Positions 1 through 9,126 are shown, numbered from the stretch's first letter. The stretch is 64,000 bases of DNA from Lichenicoccus sp964245755 (GCA_964245755.1 CAXTNV010000003.1:1-64000); one strand, 5' to 3'. Notes: generated from the letters alone by a model not told the origin. A program made the numbers and translations.

Positions 1-484
1 AGCCACGTATCGCCGACTTGGCGCCGCAATACACCGACTGCAGCGGCACCGAGCGGTACGCCAGCGCCGAGCCGACATTGACGATGGTGCCCGAACCGCG
101 CCGCCGCATGCGGCGCAGCGCCGCCATGGTGCCGTGCACGGTGCCCAGATAGGTCACTTCGGTGCTGCGCAGCACCTCGCTCGCGTTCAGCTCCGCGACC
201 GGCGCAAAGATGGTCGCCATCGCGTTGTTCACCCAGACGGTGATCGGCCCCAGCACGGCCTCGATCTGGTCCGCGGCGGCCTCGACCGCCTCGCTGTCCG
301 CCACGTCCGCGATCGCCACCGCGGTGCGCACGCCGTAGGCGCGCATCTCCTCGGCGGCGGCTTCGAGCCGTTGCGCGTTGCGCCCGAGCAGCCCGACGTC
401 GCACCCCCTCTTGGCGAACTCGCGTGCGGTCGCGCGGCCTACGCCGGCGCCGGCTCCGGTGATCACCACCACATGGTCGGCCAT
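1..484 (-). CDS. SDR family NAD(P)-dependent oxidoreductase, 3' end outside window
   Basis: Partial short-chain dehydrogenase; 161 N-terminal codons are inside the window and the C-terminus lies beyond base 1. Reading leftward from the ATG at 484, the protein begins MADHVVVITGAGAGVGRA, giving the Rossmann cofactor motif TGAGAGVG at residues 9-16. An NNA motif follows near residue 88, then an active-site Ser-containing VGSA stretch, and YCGAK (YxxxK catalytic pair) just before the window edge. The family reduces or oxidises alcohol/ketone substrates with NAD(P)H in the cytoplasm. No substrate can be named. It is divergent from the DedA gene. Confidence 0.85.
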   Translation of the reverse strand, partial: MADHVVVITGAGAGVGRATAREFAKRGCDVGLLGRNAQRLEAAAEEMRAYGVRTAVAIADVADSEAVEAAADQIEAVLGPITVWVNNAMATIFAPVAELNASEVLRSTEVTYLGTVHGTMAALRRMRRRGSGTIVNVGSALAYRSVPLQSVYCGAKSAIRG

Positions 485-678
485 ACGACGTCGCTCCTGC
501 GCTTGTGCTGGCCTGCGAACGCCGGCGGCGCGACGGCGGTTCTGTCGCGGCGGCCCCGAGGCGCATCGGCGTGCGCAACGGCGCGCGGCGCGGCGCACGG
601 CGGTGAAATGAAAGCTGGCTGCGACCGCCCCGCGATGTCACAAGGGCCGTCGCGCCCCGCACCGGAAGGCTGACCCAG

Positions 679-1293
679 TTGATCGGACTCTTGGCGGCCT
701 GGATCACGGCCGCGATCTCGGCCGGCGGCTATGGCGGCGTGGCGGCCATGATGATGATAGAGTCGGCCTGCATCCCGCTGCCTTCCGAGATCATCATGCC
801 GTTCGCCGGCTACCTCGTCTCCGCCGGCCGGTTCAGCCTGTGGAAGGTGGCGCTGGCCGGTGCGATCGGCTGCAACGTCGGGTCCACCGTCGCGTACTGG
901 ATCGGTGCCTCCGGAGGACGTCGCTTCGTGGACCGCTACGGGCGCTGGGTGCTGCTCGACCATGGCGACCTGGATGTCGCGGAGCGTTTCTTCGCCCGCT
1001 TCGGCACGCCGGCGGTGCTGATCGGGCGACTGCTTCCGGTGGTTCGGACCTTCATCGCCCTTCCCGCCGGCATGGGCCGGATGCGGCAGGTGCCGTTCCA
1101 GCTGTACACCTTCGTGGGCTCCCTGATCTGGTGCTACGCGCTGGCGGCGGTCGGCGACCAGCTCGGCAGGCGCTGGGAGAGCGATCCGCGCCTGCGCGCG
1201 GTCATGCAGCAGCTCCATCTCGTGGTGGCGGTGATCCTCCTCGCCGCCATGGCTTGGTTCCTGTGGCACAAGCTGCGTCGCCGCAGCCGCTGA
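679..1293 (+). CDS. DedA family membrane protein
   Basis: A 204-residue inner-membrane protein of the DedA / SNARE-associated (VTT domain) family. The family has been linked to lipid translocation and envelope homeostasis; the role of this copy is unknown. Supporting features are the early acidic motif with IESACIPLPSE (residues about 27-37), a glycine-rich amphipathic segment, the RLLPVVRTFIALPAGMGRM stretch (about 116-134) typical of the family, and a C-terminal membrane helix followed by a basic tail (KLRRRSR). The start is a TTG preceded by GGAAGG at 664-669 with nine bases of spacing, which decides it over internal starts. The length is normal for the family. Confidence 0.85.
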   Translation: MIGLLAAWITAAISAGGYGGVAAMMMIESACIPLPSEIIMPFAGYLVSAGRFSLWKVALAGAIGCNVGSTVAYWIGASGGRRFVDRYGRWVLLDHGDLDVAERFFARFGTPAVLIGRLLPVVRTFIALPAGMGRMRQVPFQLYTFVGSLIWCYALAAVGDQLGRRWESDPRLRAVMQQLHLVVAVILLAAMAWFLWHKLRRRSR

Positions 1294-1478
1294 GCCGCGC
1301 CAGCCCGGCGACGCACCGCATCTTGCCCTCGCCGGATGCGCTGCCATCCTTGCCGGCCGCGCTGGCTTCGAGCTCGGCGACGTGCTTGTTCGATCACGTG
1401 CGCGCCCTGGACTGCACACGCCACCGCGGTGCCAGTTTCGCTCGGTGCATGTCGATCAACCCGGAATGGTCTCAGACG

Positions 1479-2717
1479 ATGCCAGACGATGAACCAGAGA
1501 GTCACGACGCCGGCCTGCTCGGTCCCCGAAGCAGCCAGTCCCTGCCGAGACCTTTCCGGGTCGAGGTCTCCGACGAGACATTGCGCCGCATACGCTCCGG
1601 GGTGGAACGCTATCGCTGGGACGCTCTGGCTGAGCCCGCGGACGCAGCGGACTGGCGATACGGGCCTCCGATCCCCTTCATGCGGGAGCTCTGCCGTCAC
1701 TGGGTGGATGGCTACGACTGGCGCTCCCAGGAGGAGGCCATCAACGCCGTGCCGCATTTCATGGCGGAGGTCGATGGACTCGATCTTCACTTCGTCCATG
1801 AGCGCGGATCAGGCCCTGCACCGCGGCCGCTCCTGATCGCGCATGGCTGGCCGTACTCGTTCCACTCCTACATCCACCTCGTCGACAGGCTTGCCCACCC
1901 CGAACGACACGGCGGCCAGGTCGAGGACGCGTTCAGCGTGGTCATACCATCGTATCCGGGGTACGACTTCTCCGAGCGACCGGCGATGCCGATGGGACCT
2001 CGCTCGATCTCCCTGCTGTTCGACAGGTTGATGGGCCTGCTCGGCTACGACCGTTACATCGTGCATGGCGGCGACTGGGGCGCCCACATCACCAGCCTCC
2101 TGGGGCTGCATCGTCCGGAACGGGTCATCGGCATCCACGCGCTCGGGATCGCGCTCCGCGACGCGAGTGCCGAGCAACTCACCGGAATGGTCGCGGCGGA
2201 CGCGAGCGATGAGGAAAAGGCGTTCGTAGCCCTGGAGATGGCGTCCTGGTCGGCGCAGGGAGCGTACTCCCGTATCCAGTCGACAAAACCCGCCAAGCTC
2301 GCCTTCGCCATGGCCGACAGCCCGGTCGGTGTGGCGGCCTGGATCGTGGAGGCCTTCCACGCCTGGTCGGATCGACGCGAACGCCGGTTCGACGACCTGT
2401 TCACGGCCGATCAGCTGCTGACGGAGGTGATGCTCTATCTCGTCACCGACGCGTTCGCGACGTCGATCTGGATCTACGGCGCAAAGCGGAACGAGGAGAT
2501 GACGCTTCCGCCCGGCAAACGGGTGGAAGTACCGACCGGCCTGAGCGCTTTCCCCGATCCGGTGTTTCCGATGCCGCCACGCGCGGTCGCGGAGAAGTCG
2601 CACCACGTCGTGCACTATTCGCGGATGAAGAGCGGCGGCCATTTCCCGTTCTTTGAGGAACCCGACGCACTGGTCGACGAGCTTCGCAGCTTCTCGCGGC
2701 TGCTGGCCTCGTCCTAG
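1479..2717 (+). CDS. epoxide hydrolase-like alpha/beta hydrolase (EHN family)
   Basis: A 412-residue alpha/beta-hydrolase with an N-terminal epoxide-hydrolase extension (residues about 24-130), followed by the hydrolase fold. Visible motifs are the oxyanion HGWP (122-125), the nucleophile elbow GGDWG (Asp199 as candidate nucleophile) and the C-terminal GGHFPFFEEP (His388 as candidate base). These match microsomal-epoxide-hydrolase-like bacterial proteins that open epoxides to diols; the actual substrate is unknown. The frame is open much further upstream, but only from the ATG at 1479 (or the in-frame ATG at 1449, ten codons earlier) does the sequence look like this protein. It converges on the histidine kinase gene. 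Confidence 0.85.
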   Translation: MPDDEPESHDAGLLGPRSSQSLPRPFRVEVSDETLRRIRSGVERYRWDALAEPADAADWRYGPPIPFMRELCRHWVDGYDWRSQEEAINAVPHFMAEVDGLDLHFVHERGSGPAPRPLLIAHGWPYSFHSYIHLVDRLAHPERHGGQVEDAFSVVIPSYPGYDFSERPAMPMGPRSISLLFDRLMGLLGYDRYIVHGGDWGAHITSLLGLHRPERVIGIHALGIALRDASAEQLTGMVAADASDEEKAFVALEMASWSAQGAYSRIQSTKPAKLAFAMADSPVGVAAWIVEAFHAWSDRRERRFDDLFTADQLLTEVMLYLVTDAFATSIWIYGAKRNEEMTLPPGKRVEVPTGLSAFPDPVFPMPPRAVAEKSHHVVHYSRMKSGGHFPFFEEPDALVDELRSFSRLLASS

Positions 2718-2759
2718 GCCGCGTTAGCTTGTCACGCGCGGTCGCGCGGCGGCGCTAGG
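2713..2759. terminator. possible bidirectional hairpin between convergent genes
   Basis: Arms CCTAGGCCGC (2713-2722) and GCGGCGCTAGG (2749-2759) are complementary with one bulged base. They span both convergent stop codons, and an inner GCGCG-GT-CGCGC repeat lies between them. No T-run is seen, so intrinsic termination is only a possibility. Confidence 0.3.
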
Positions 2760-4164
2760 CCAGCAGCGTCACCGTCGCGCGCAGCCCGTGCGGCCTGCGG
2801 TTGCTCAGCGTGATGTCGCCGCCGTGCCCGCGCACGATGTTGCGCGCGATCGACAGCCCGAGCCCGGTGCCCCCGGTCTCGCGGTTGCGGCTGGCCTCGA
2901 CCCGGACGAAAGGCTCGAACACCCGCTCCAGGTCGCCCGGGGCGAGTCCGGGTCCGTCATCCTCGATCAGCACCGCGACATTGCCCTGATGCGGCGGCTT
3001 CAGCGTCACCCTGGCGCCGCCGCCGTAGGCGATGGCGTTGGCGATCAGGTTGGAGATCGCCCGCTTCAGCGCCATCGAGCGGGCCTGCACGGTGATATGC
3101 GGCGGCTCCACGTCGAAGCCGATCTGGTTGGCCATGTCGGGACGGCCCTCGATCGCCTCGTCGAGGATGGTGCGCATCAGTGCCGCGAGGTCGAGCCGCA
3201 CCAGCGGCTCGCGGTTGGCGCTGTCGCGGCCGAAGGCGAGGGTGGCGGAGACCATCGCCTCGAGCTCGTCGAGGTCGGCGGTGAACTTCCGGCGCAGCTC
3301 GTCGTCCTCGATGAATTCCGAGCGCAGCTTCAGCCGCGTGATCGGCGTGCGCAGGTCGTGGCCGATGGCGGTCAGCAGCAGGGTGCGGTCGGTGACGAAG
3401 CGCCGGATCCGGCTCGCCATGGTGTTGAAGGCGACCGCGGCGGTCGCGACCTCAAGCGGGCCATCCTCGGGCAGCGGCGGCGCGTTCACGTCGCGCCCGA
3501 GCGCTTCGGCCGCCGCCGCCAGGGTGCGCACCGGCGCGGTGAGCCGGCGCACCGCCCAGTGCGTCAGCAGGCCGGTCGCCACGATCATCAGCGTGAAGGC
3601 GATCGGGAAGGTCGGCGAGGCGAACGGGTTCGGCGGCGGGATGCGAAACGCCGTGCTGACCCAGCGTCCCTCGTCGGGCAGGTGCATCGAGACCGTGAAC
3701 TGCCGCCGCGACGCGTTGAAGCCCACCAGCGTCTCGGTGGGACGCAGGTGCGCCGGCAGAGGCACCATCTGGATATTCATCCGCATGGCGTGCTGCATCG
3801 GCGGCCCCGCCGCGTCGATTCCGCCGACGTCCGGTCCGGGCGTCAGGCTCACGCGGAAGCTGGGCGGAAGCTTCATCCGCGTCGCCTCGCGGTCACGCTG
3901 GTCGCCGTCGGTCTCGACGATGGAGCGGTAGATCCCGGCGACGCGCATGCCGCCCTCGCGCATCATCTCGATGCGATCGATGCTGATCCGGTCGAGGGCG
4001 TGGATCGCGAGCCCCGCGGCCTGCACCACGCCGAGGCAGGTCAGCAGCACCACGGCGGTGCGTGCCGCCAAGCTCCTCGGCCATAGCCTGGGGGTCCAGG
4101 AAGCGGCGCCTCGCGAGGCGGCGACAGACGACCCGCCTGCCTTCGACTCAGACCCGTTCGACAT
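2755..4164 (-). CDS. EnvZ-type sensor histidine kinase
   Basis: A 469-residue membrane sensor kinase, partner of the adjacent response regulator. Order: cytoplasmic N-tail, TM1 about 34-54, periplasmic sensor region with no recognisable domain, TM2 about 183-203, HAMP, a HisKA dimerisation helix with phospho-acceptor AIGHDLRTP (His about 269), and an HATPase domain with N-box NLIANAIAYGGG, G1 EDDGPGLAPGD and G2 GGTGLGLSIA. It autophosphorylates on His and passes the phosphate to the regulator. The ATG at 4164 overlaps the regulator gene by 17 bases, which favours it over the ATG at 4188 and indicates translational coupling. The signal sensed is unknown. Confidence 0.93.
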   Translation of the reverse strand: MSNGSESKAGGSSVAASRGAASWTPRLWPRSLAARTAVVLLTCLGVVQAAGLAIHALDRISIDRIEMMREGGMRVAGIYRSIVETDGDQRDREATRMKLPPSFRVSLTPGPDVGGIDAAGPPMQHAMRMNIQMVPLPAHLRPTETLVGFNASRRQFTVSMHLPDEGRWVSTAFRIPPPNPFASPTFPIAFTLMIVATGLLTHWAVRRLTAPVRTLAAAAEALGRDVNAPPLPEDGPLEVATAAVAFNTMASRIRRFVTDRTLLLTAIGHDLRTPITRLKLRSEFIEDDELRRKFTADLDELEAMVSATLAFGRDSANREPLVRLDLAALMRTILDEAIEGRPDMANQIGFDVEPPHITVQARSMALKRAISNLIANAIAYGGGARVTLKPPHQGNVAVLIEDDGPGLAPGDLERVFEPFVRVEASRNRETGGTGLGLSIARNIVRGHGGDITLSNRRPHGLRATVTLLA

Positions 4165-4867
4165 CGGCCGCCAGCACGTAGCCGCCACCGCGCACGGTCT
4201 TGATCACCTGCGCGTTGCGTCCGTCATCCTCGAGCTTGCGTCGCAGCCGGCTGATGGCGACGTCGATCGCGCGGTCGAACGGGCCGGCCTGACGCCCGCG
4301 CAGCAGGTCGAGCAGCATGTCGCGTGTCAGCACGCGGTTGGCGCGATCGAGCAGCGCCACCAGCAGCTCATATTCGCCGCCCGTCAGCGGCACCTCGACG
4401 CCGTCGGGGTTGAGCAGGCGGCGACGCGTCGGCTCCAGCGCCCAGCCGGCGAAGCGCAGCACCCGGTTGTCGCTTTCCGGCTTGCGCTCGCTCTGCTCGC
4501 CGGTGCGCCGCATCACCGCGCGTATCCGCGCCAGCAGCTCGCGCGGGTTGAACGGCTTGGGCAGGTAGTCGTCCGCACCCAGCTCCAGGCCGATGATCCG
4601 GTCGGTCTCATCACCCATCGCGGTCAGCATCACGATCGGCACGTTGCCCTGCGTGCGCAGCCAGCGTGCGACCTCGAGGCCGCTCTCCCCCGGCAGCATC
4701 AGGTCGAGCACGACGAGCTGGTAATGCCCCGCGCTCCAGGCCCGTCGCGCCTCGCGCCCGTCACGCGCCGCGGTGACGCGGAACCGGTTGCGTTCAAGGA
4801 ACCGCGCCAGCAGGTCGCGGATCTCGCGGTCGTCGTCGACGATGAGGATGTGCGGAGAGGTTTCCAT
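4148..4867 (-). CDS. OmpR/PhoB-family response regulator
   Basis: A 239-residue regulator. The receiver domain has acidic DDD at 11-13, phospho-acceptor Asp55 in VLDLMLPG, a conserved Thr in MLTA and Lys in LPKPFN. A C-terminal winged-helix DNA-binding domain (about 140-235) follows, with LTGGEYELLVALL and a typical RAIDVAISRLRRKLE recognition helix. It is the first gene of the two-gene operon, with the kinase downstream and overlapping. Such pairs control envelope, porin or ion-stress genes; the regulon here cannot be inferred. Confidence 0.94.
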   Translation of the reverse strand: METSPHILIVDDDREIRDLLARFLERNRFRVTAARDGREARRAWSAGHYQLVVLDLMLPGESGLEVARWLRTQGNVPIVMLTAMGDETDRIIGLELGADDYLPKPFNPRELLARIRAVMRRTGEQSERKPESDNRVLRFAGWALEPTRRRLLNPDGVEVPLTGGEYELLVALLDRANRVLTRDMLLDLLRGRQAGPFDRAIDVAISRLRRKLEDDGRNAQVIKTVRGGGYVLAADVERV

Positions 4868-4937
4868 GATCCGGTTACATTAGAGCGCGCCACGTGGCCG
4901 CGGCAGGCCACGTTGCAGTCCGTTTCAATTCCGAGTG

Positions 4938-5723
4938 TTACTCGGCATATAGCATGCGCCGCGTCATGCCGCCGTCGGTGACGAACTCGGCGCCGGTGAC
5001 GAACCCGCTCTCGCCGCCGAGCAGCCATGCGGCGAGGGCAGCCACATCCTCGGTGCGGCCCACTCGCCCGGCAGGATGCTGCGCGTGATCGAGCGGGCGC
5101 AGCGTCTCGCCGGACACGTCGATCCAGCCCGGGCTGATGCAGTTGACGCGGATCGCCGGGCCCAGGCTGACGCTGAGCGCATGGGTGAGGGCGAGCAGGC
5201 CGCCCTTCGAGGCGGCGTAGCTCTCGGTGTCGGGCTCGGACATGTGCGCTCGGGTCGAGCCGATGGTGACGATGCTGCCCGCGCCGCCTTCGCCCGCCTG
5301 CAGCAGCGCGGCGGCGGCACGCGCGAGCAGGAACGGGCCGCTCAGGTTGACCGCGAGCACGCGGTTCCACTCGGACAGCGACAGCGCCCGCAGCGGCTTG
5401 CGGATCATGATGCCGGCGTTGCAGACCAGGCCGTCGAGCCGGCCGGAGCGGATGCGTACCTGTTCCAGCGCGGCCTCGATGTCCGCTTCGAAGGCGGCGT
5501 CGGCGGTGATGGTATGCAGCTGTGCGGCGAGGTCGTCGCGCTGCGCCGAACCGGCGTGCCGGGCCAGGTCGTCGAGCTTCGCCGCATCGAGGTCCAGCGC
5601 GAACACGGTCCAGCCGTCGGCGAGCAGACGCCGCGTGATGCCGCGCCCGATCCCCTGGGCGGCGCCGGTGACGAGCACGCTCCTCGACCCGGCCGGCGGC
5701 GATGGCTGCGGTTGCTGCATCAC
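4938..5723 (-). CDS. SDR family oxidoreductase
   Basis: A 261-residue classical short-chain dehydrogenase. It shows the cofactor motif TGAAQGIGRG (about 19-28), CNAGI (the NNAG equivalent), an active-site Ser in TIGSTRA, the YAASK catalytic pair and a C-terminal FVTGAEFVTDGGM stretch typical of FabG-like enzymes. An Asp ending the second strand (ALDLD) suggests NAD preference, an inference only. It lies 70 bases upstream of the response regulator on the same strand and is divergent from the PRC-barrel gene. Substrate unknown. Confidence 0.9.
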   Translation of the reverse strand: MMQQPQPSPPAGSRSVLVTGAAQGIGRGITRRLLADGWTVFALDLDAAKLDDLARHAGSAQRDDLAAQLHTITADAAFEADIEAALEQVRIRSGRLDGLVCNAGIMIRKPLRALSLSEWNRVLAVNLSGPFLLARAAAALLQAGEGGAGSIVTIGSTRAHMSEPDTESYAASKGGLLALTHALSVSLGPAIRVNCISPGWIDVSGETLRPLDHAQHPAGRVGRTEDVAALAAWLLGGESGFVTGAEFVTDGGMTRRMLYAE

Positions 5724-5806
5724 GAGCCAACGCGGCGGCGCGGCATCGGATGCGAGCTTGCCGGGTCGCAGCGGGGCGGGGAAGATCGTGCGGACAGGAG
5801 AACGCC

Positions 5807-6661
5807 ATGTTCCCGATGCCCGTTCTGCATCGCCGATCCGAGCGCCGACGGCATCGCCGATCCGAGCGCCGACGGCATCGCCGATCCTGCGCGGCGCGGG
5901 CGATGCTGCTCTGCGTGTTCGCCTGTGCCGCGACGACGGCGGGACGCTGCGTCGCCCAGGGCGCTCCCGCCGCGACGTCCCCAGCGCCCTCGGCCGGCGT
6001 CGATGCGGCCGTGCCGCCGCCTGCCTCGCCGCCTGCGCCTGCCTCGCCGCCTGCGCCCGCCTCGCCGCCTGCGCCTGCCTCGCCGCCGGTCGCGCAGCCG
6101 GTCCCGCTGAAGCCCTCCGCCGCCCCCGAGCGGCCGCAGCAGGAGCAGAGGCCGGAGCACAAGGCGAGCAAGCCGACGCCGAAGCTCGGACCCGGCGTCA
6201 ACGATGCCGGCCATGCGGCCAACATGCTTCGCACGACGAAGCTGTCGCTGGTGAGCCTGATCGATCGCCGGGTGGTCGGCAGGGAGAAGCGCGAGATCGG
6301 CCACGTTATCGACGTGCTGGTCGACGCCAAGGGACAGCCGGCGGCGCTGGTGGTCGATGTCGGCGGCTTCCTGGGCATGGGCAACCGCCGCATCGCCATC
6401 GCCTGGGAGCGCTTTGCCCTGGCCGGGCACAAGGCCGGCGACGCGCTGCAGCTTCCGCTTACGGACGCTCAGGTTCAGGCGGCGCCGGCCTATGACGGCT
6501 CGGACGGCGTGACGGTGGTCCGCGATGCGGTCGAGCCGACAGCCGGCAGATCGTCCGCCGCGGGCCGGGGCTCGTCCGGCTTGAGTCGGGTCGATCTCGG
6601 CCTAGGGCCCTCCGAACCCGGAGATGCCGCCGCGGCATCCGATCCGCTGAATCCGGACTGA
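5807..6661 (+). CDS. PRC-barrel domain protein with basic and proline-rich repeats
   Basis: A 284-residue protein. The start ATG at 5807 is preceded by AGGAG. The N-terminus is unusual: two copies of an eight-residue basic unit (HRRSERRR) precede a hydrophobic segment, MLLCVFACAATTAG, followed by a likely signal-peptidase site near VAQG. Starting instead at the ATG at 5903 would give a conventional signal peptide. A proline/alanine-rich linker (ASPPAP repeats) follows, then a PRC-barrel domain at about residues 145-210 with a hallmark VVDVGGFLGMGNRRIAI stretch. PRC-barrel proteins of this type are exported or envelope-associated in alphaproteobacteria. Function unknown. Confidence 0.8.
   Translation: MFPMPVLHRRSERRRHRRSERRRHRRSCAARAMLLCVFACAATTAGRCVAQGAPAATSPAPSAGVDAAVPPPASPPAPASPPAPASPPAPASPPVAQPVPLKPSAAPERPQQEQRPEHKASKPTPKLGPGVNDAGHAANMLRTTKLSLVSLIDRRVVGREKREIGHVIDVLVDAKGQPAALVVDVGGFLGMGNRRIAIAWERFALAGHKAGDALQLPLTDAQVQAAPAYDGSDGVTVVRDAVEPTAGRSSAAGRGSSGLSRVDLGLGPSEPGDAAAASDPLNPD
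5827..5887. repeat. 24-bp tandem repeat, 2.5 copies
   Basis: Unit GCATCGCCGATCCGAGCGCC plus GACG occurs exactly at 5827-5850 and 5851-5874, with 13 more bases to 5887. It encodes the basic repeat at the N-terminus of the PRC-barrel protein. Confidence 0.9.
6023..6090. repeat. 18-bp tandem repeat, about 3.7 copies
   Basis: Unit GCCTCGCCGCCTGCGCCT starts at 6023, 6041, 6059 and 6077 (the last is partial). It encodes ASPPAP repeats in the proline-rich linker of the PRC-barrel protein. Confidence 0.88.
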
Positions 6662-6671
6662 GCATCCCGAG

Positions 6672-8021
6672 GTGCGCCTCGTTTCGCCTCGGATGAACAG
6701 TCAGCAGGGCCTGGACTGGCTCAACTTCTTCGTTGCCAACCTGCAGACGGCGTTCGGCCCCTTCATCGCCGTCTACCTGACCGGCGAGCACTGGACGCAG
6801 GGCCAGATCGGCCTCGCCCTGACGGCCGGGTCGATCACCGCGATGGTCAGCCAGGTTCCCGCCGGAGCGGCGGTCGACGCGCTCGCCAACAAGCATCTCG
6901 CGGCGTTGCTGGCGATGATCGCGGTGATCGCCTCCTGCCTGCTGCTGGTGCTGTTCCCGCAGCGCCTGCCGGTGATGGCGGCGGAGATCCTGCACGGCTT
7001 CGCGAGCTGCATGCTGAACCCGGCGATCGCGGCGATCACCCTGGGGATGGTCGCCGCCCGGCTCGCGCAGGGCGCCCAGCCGGGCGAGCTGGGCCGCAGG
7101 CTCGGGCGCAACGCCAGCTTCGCCGCGATCGGCAACGCGGTGGCGGCGGGACTGATGGGCGGGGTCGGCTGGCTGGTCTCGGCGCGCGCGACCTTCTTTC
7201 TCGGCGCGCTGCTGGCGGTGCCGGGCATGCTGGCGCTGCGCGCCATCGAGCGCCCATCGACCAAGCTCGACGACGCCGCCGCAGCCGCCGATCCCGATGA
7301 CGAAACCGCGGCGAGCGCCGGCCCGGCGGCCCACGCCGATGCGAGCAAAGCCTCGCACGGCATCATGACCCTGCTGCGCGACCGCCGCCTGTTCACGTTC
7401 GCGATCTGCACCGCGCTGTTCCACCTCTCCAACGCCGCGATGCTGCCGCTGGTGGCCGGCGAGATCACCAAGGAAGCCGCGGGGCAGGCGGAGCTGATCA
7501 TCGCCGCCTGCATCCTGGCGCCGCAGCTGATCGGGGCCGCGATGTCGCCGCGCATCGGCCAGCTCGCCGAGACCATCGGGCGGCGTCCGGTGCTGCTGTT
7601 CGGCTTCACCGCCTTGCCGCTGCGCGGCCTGCTGCTGGCCACCACCAGCAATCCGTGGCTGACCGTGCTGTTCCAGCTGCTGGACGGCATCAGCTCCGCC
7701 ACCTTCGGCGTCATGCTGCCGCTGATCGCGGCCGACCTGACCCGCGGCACCGGACGCTTCAACCTGTGCATGGGCTTCTTCGGCCTGGCCATCGGCATCG
7801 GTGCCAGCTTCAGCACCACGCTCGCGGGCTTCGTCGCCGACCGCTCGGTGTCGCTGAGCTTCCTGATCCTGGCACTCGCCGGCGTCATCTGCGTGCTGAT
7901 GGTCTGGCTGCTGTTCGGCGACACCACGCCGCGTCGTCGGCAGGCCAGGACGCTGTTCTGGCCGCGCCGGGCGAAGCGGACGGATGCGCCGGCCCGAACT
8001 CCGCAGGCGCCGCCGATCTGA
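6672..8021 (+). CDS. MFS transporter
   Basis: A 449-residue major-facilitator protein with about 12 hydrophobic segments and a central hydrophilic loop rich in Ala/Asp (about 198-230). It begins with NFFVANLQTAFGPFIAVYLT, typical of a widespread bacterial MFS subfamily of unknown substrate. The second half carries IGRRPVLLFGF, the usual MFS loop motif. The GTG at 6672 starts 11 bases after the PRC-barrel stop; the ATG at 6693 is an equally good start. A basic C-terminal tail is cytoplasmic. It converges on the cysteine-synthase-like gene. Confidence 0.88.
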   Translation: MRLVSPRMNSQQGLDWLNFFVANLQTAFGPFIAVYLTGEHWTQGQIGLALTAGSITAMVSQVPAGAAVDALANKHLAALLAMIAVIASCLLLVLFPQRLPVMAAEILHGFASCMLNPAIAAITLGMVAARLAQGAQPGELGRRLGRNASFAAIGNAVAAGLMGGVGWLVSARATFFLGALLAVPGMLALRAIERPSTKLDDAAAAADPDDETAASAGPAAHADASKASHGIMTLLRDRRLFTFAICTALFHLSNAAMLPLVAGEITKEAAGQAELIIAACILAPQLIGAAMSPRIGQLAETIGRRPVLLFGFTALPLRGLLLATTSNPWLTVLFQLLDGISSATFGVMLPLIAADLTRGTGRFNLCMGFFGLAIGIGASFSTTLAGFVADRSVSLSFLILALAGVICVLMVWLLFGDTTPRRRQARTLFWPRRAKRTDAPARTPQAPPI

Positions 8022-8037
8022 GCGTCGTGTTCGGCCG

Positions 8038-9087
8038 CTAGGTCTCGCTGAGCCAGGATGGCACCGGCAGCTGCTTGCTGCGCAGGAACTCCGGATTGAA
8101 CAGCCTGGACTGGTAGCGTGCGCCGCTGTCGCACAGGATGGTGACGATCGTGTGCCCCGGCCCCAGCCCACGTGCCACCCGGATGGCGGCTGCGACGTTG
8201 ATGCCGGCCGAGCCGCCGATGGAGAGGCCCTCGTGCTGCAGCAGGTCGAACACCTGCTCGAGCGCTTCCGCGTCGGGGATGCGCAGCGCCTCGTGGATCG
8301 TCACGCCCTCGAGGTTGCCTGGCACGCGGGACTGCCCGATCCCCTCGGTGATCGAGCTGCCGCTGACGCTCAGGTCGTTCGACTTCACCCAGCCGTACAG
8401 GCCCGAGCCTTCCGGATCGGCCAGCACGATGTGCGGTGCCTCGCGACCGGTCCGCGCTGCGAGCTTGTGCAGTCCAAGGGAAACGCCGGCGAGGGTGCCG
8501 CCGGTGCCGCAGGAGCAGGTGAAGGCGTCGATGCGCCCGTCGGTCTGCCGCCAGATCTCCTCGGCCGTGGTGCGTCGGTGGCCGTCGCGGTTGGCCAGGT
8601 TGTCGAACTGGTTGGCCCAGACCGAGCCGGTCTCCTCCGCCAGCCGGCGCGACAGGTGCACGTAGTTGCCGGGATCGCGGAACGGCTTGGCCGGCACCAG
8701 CCGCAGGTCGGCGCCGATCATGCGCAGGAAGTCGATCTTCTCGCGGCTCTGCGTCTCCGGCATGACGATGACGCTGCGGTAGCCGCGCGCGTTGGCGACC
8801 AGCGTCAGCCCGATCCCGGTATTGCCGGCGGTGCCCTCGACGATGGTGCCGCCGGGCTCCAGGCTGCCGTCCGCTTCCGCCGCCTCGACGATCGCGAGTG
8901 CGGCGCGATCCTTGACCGAGCCGCCCGGGTTCATGAACTCCGCCTTGCCCAGGATCTCGCAGCCGGTCGCGGCGGAGGCTCGCGCGAGGCGGATCAGCGG
9001 CGTGTTGCCGATCGCCGACGACATGTCGGGGCACGGCACCGGCCAAGTCCGCGCGTTGGGCGAGACGGAGTTTGTGCTTTCGACCAT
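8038..9087 (-). CDS. cysteine synthase-like PLP-dependent enzyme
   Basis: A 349-residue fold-type II PLP enzyme of the cysteine synthase / cystathionine beta-synthase family. It shows GNTPLI near 27-32, the PLP-lysine motif NPGGSVKDRA with Lys59, the substrate loop GTAGNTG (85-91), a glycine-rich phosphate loop SCGTGGTLAG and C-terminal SIGGSAGIN. The family makes cysteine from O-acetylserine and sulfide or carries out related beta-replacements. The frame stays open to 9609, but that extension overlaps the divergent rhodanese gene and is not protein-like. The start at 9087 leaves a short N-tail; the ATG 21 codons in is an alternative. Adjacency to a rhodanese suggests sulfur metabolism. Confidence 0.88.
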   Translation of the reverse strand: MVESTNSVSPNARTWPVPCPDMSSAIGNTPLIRLARASAATGCEILGKAEFMNPGGSVKDRAALAIVEAAEADGSLEPGGTIVEGTAGNTGIGLTLVANARGYRSVIVMPETQSREKIDFLRMIGADLRLVPAKPFRDPGNYVHLSRRLAEETGSVWANQFDNLANRDGHRRTTAEEIWRQTDGRIDAFTCSCGTGGTLAGVSLGLHKLAARTGREAPHIVLADPEGSGLYGWVKSNDLSVSGSSITEGIGQSRVPGNLEGVTIHEALRIPDAEALEQVFDLLQHEGLSIGGSAGINVAAAIRVARGLGPGHTIVTILCDSGARYQSRLFNPEFLRSKQLPVPSWLSET

Positions 9088-9126
9088 CGGGAGCCACCTT
9101 TGCCTCGTAGCATGGGAGTATACGAG

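Noticed and set aside
463..1419. 318-codon open frame on the minus strand over the DedA gene
   Set aside because: Composition is Arg/His/Gly-rich with no family pattern; it is the shadow of the DedA frame in high-GC DNA.
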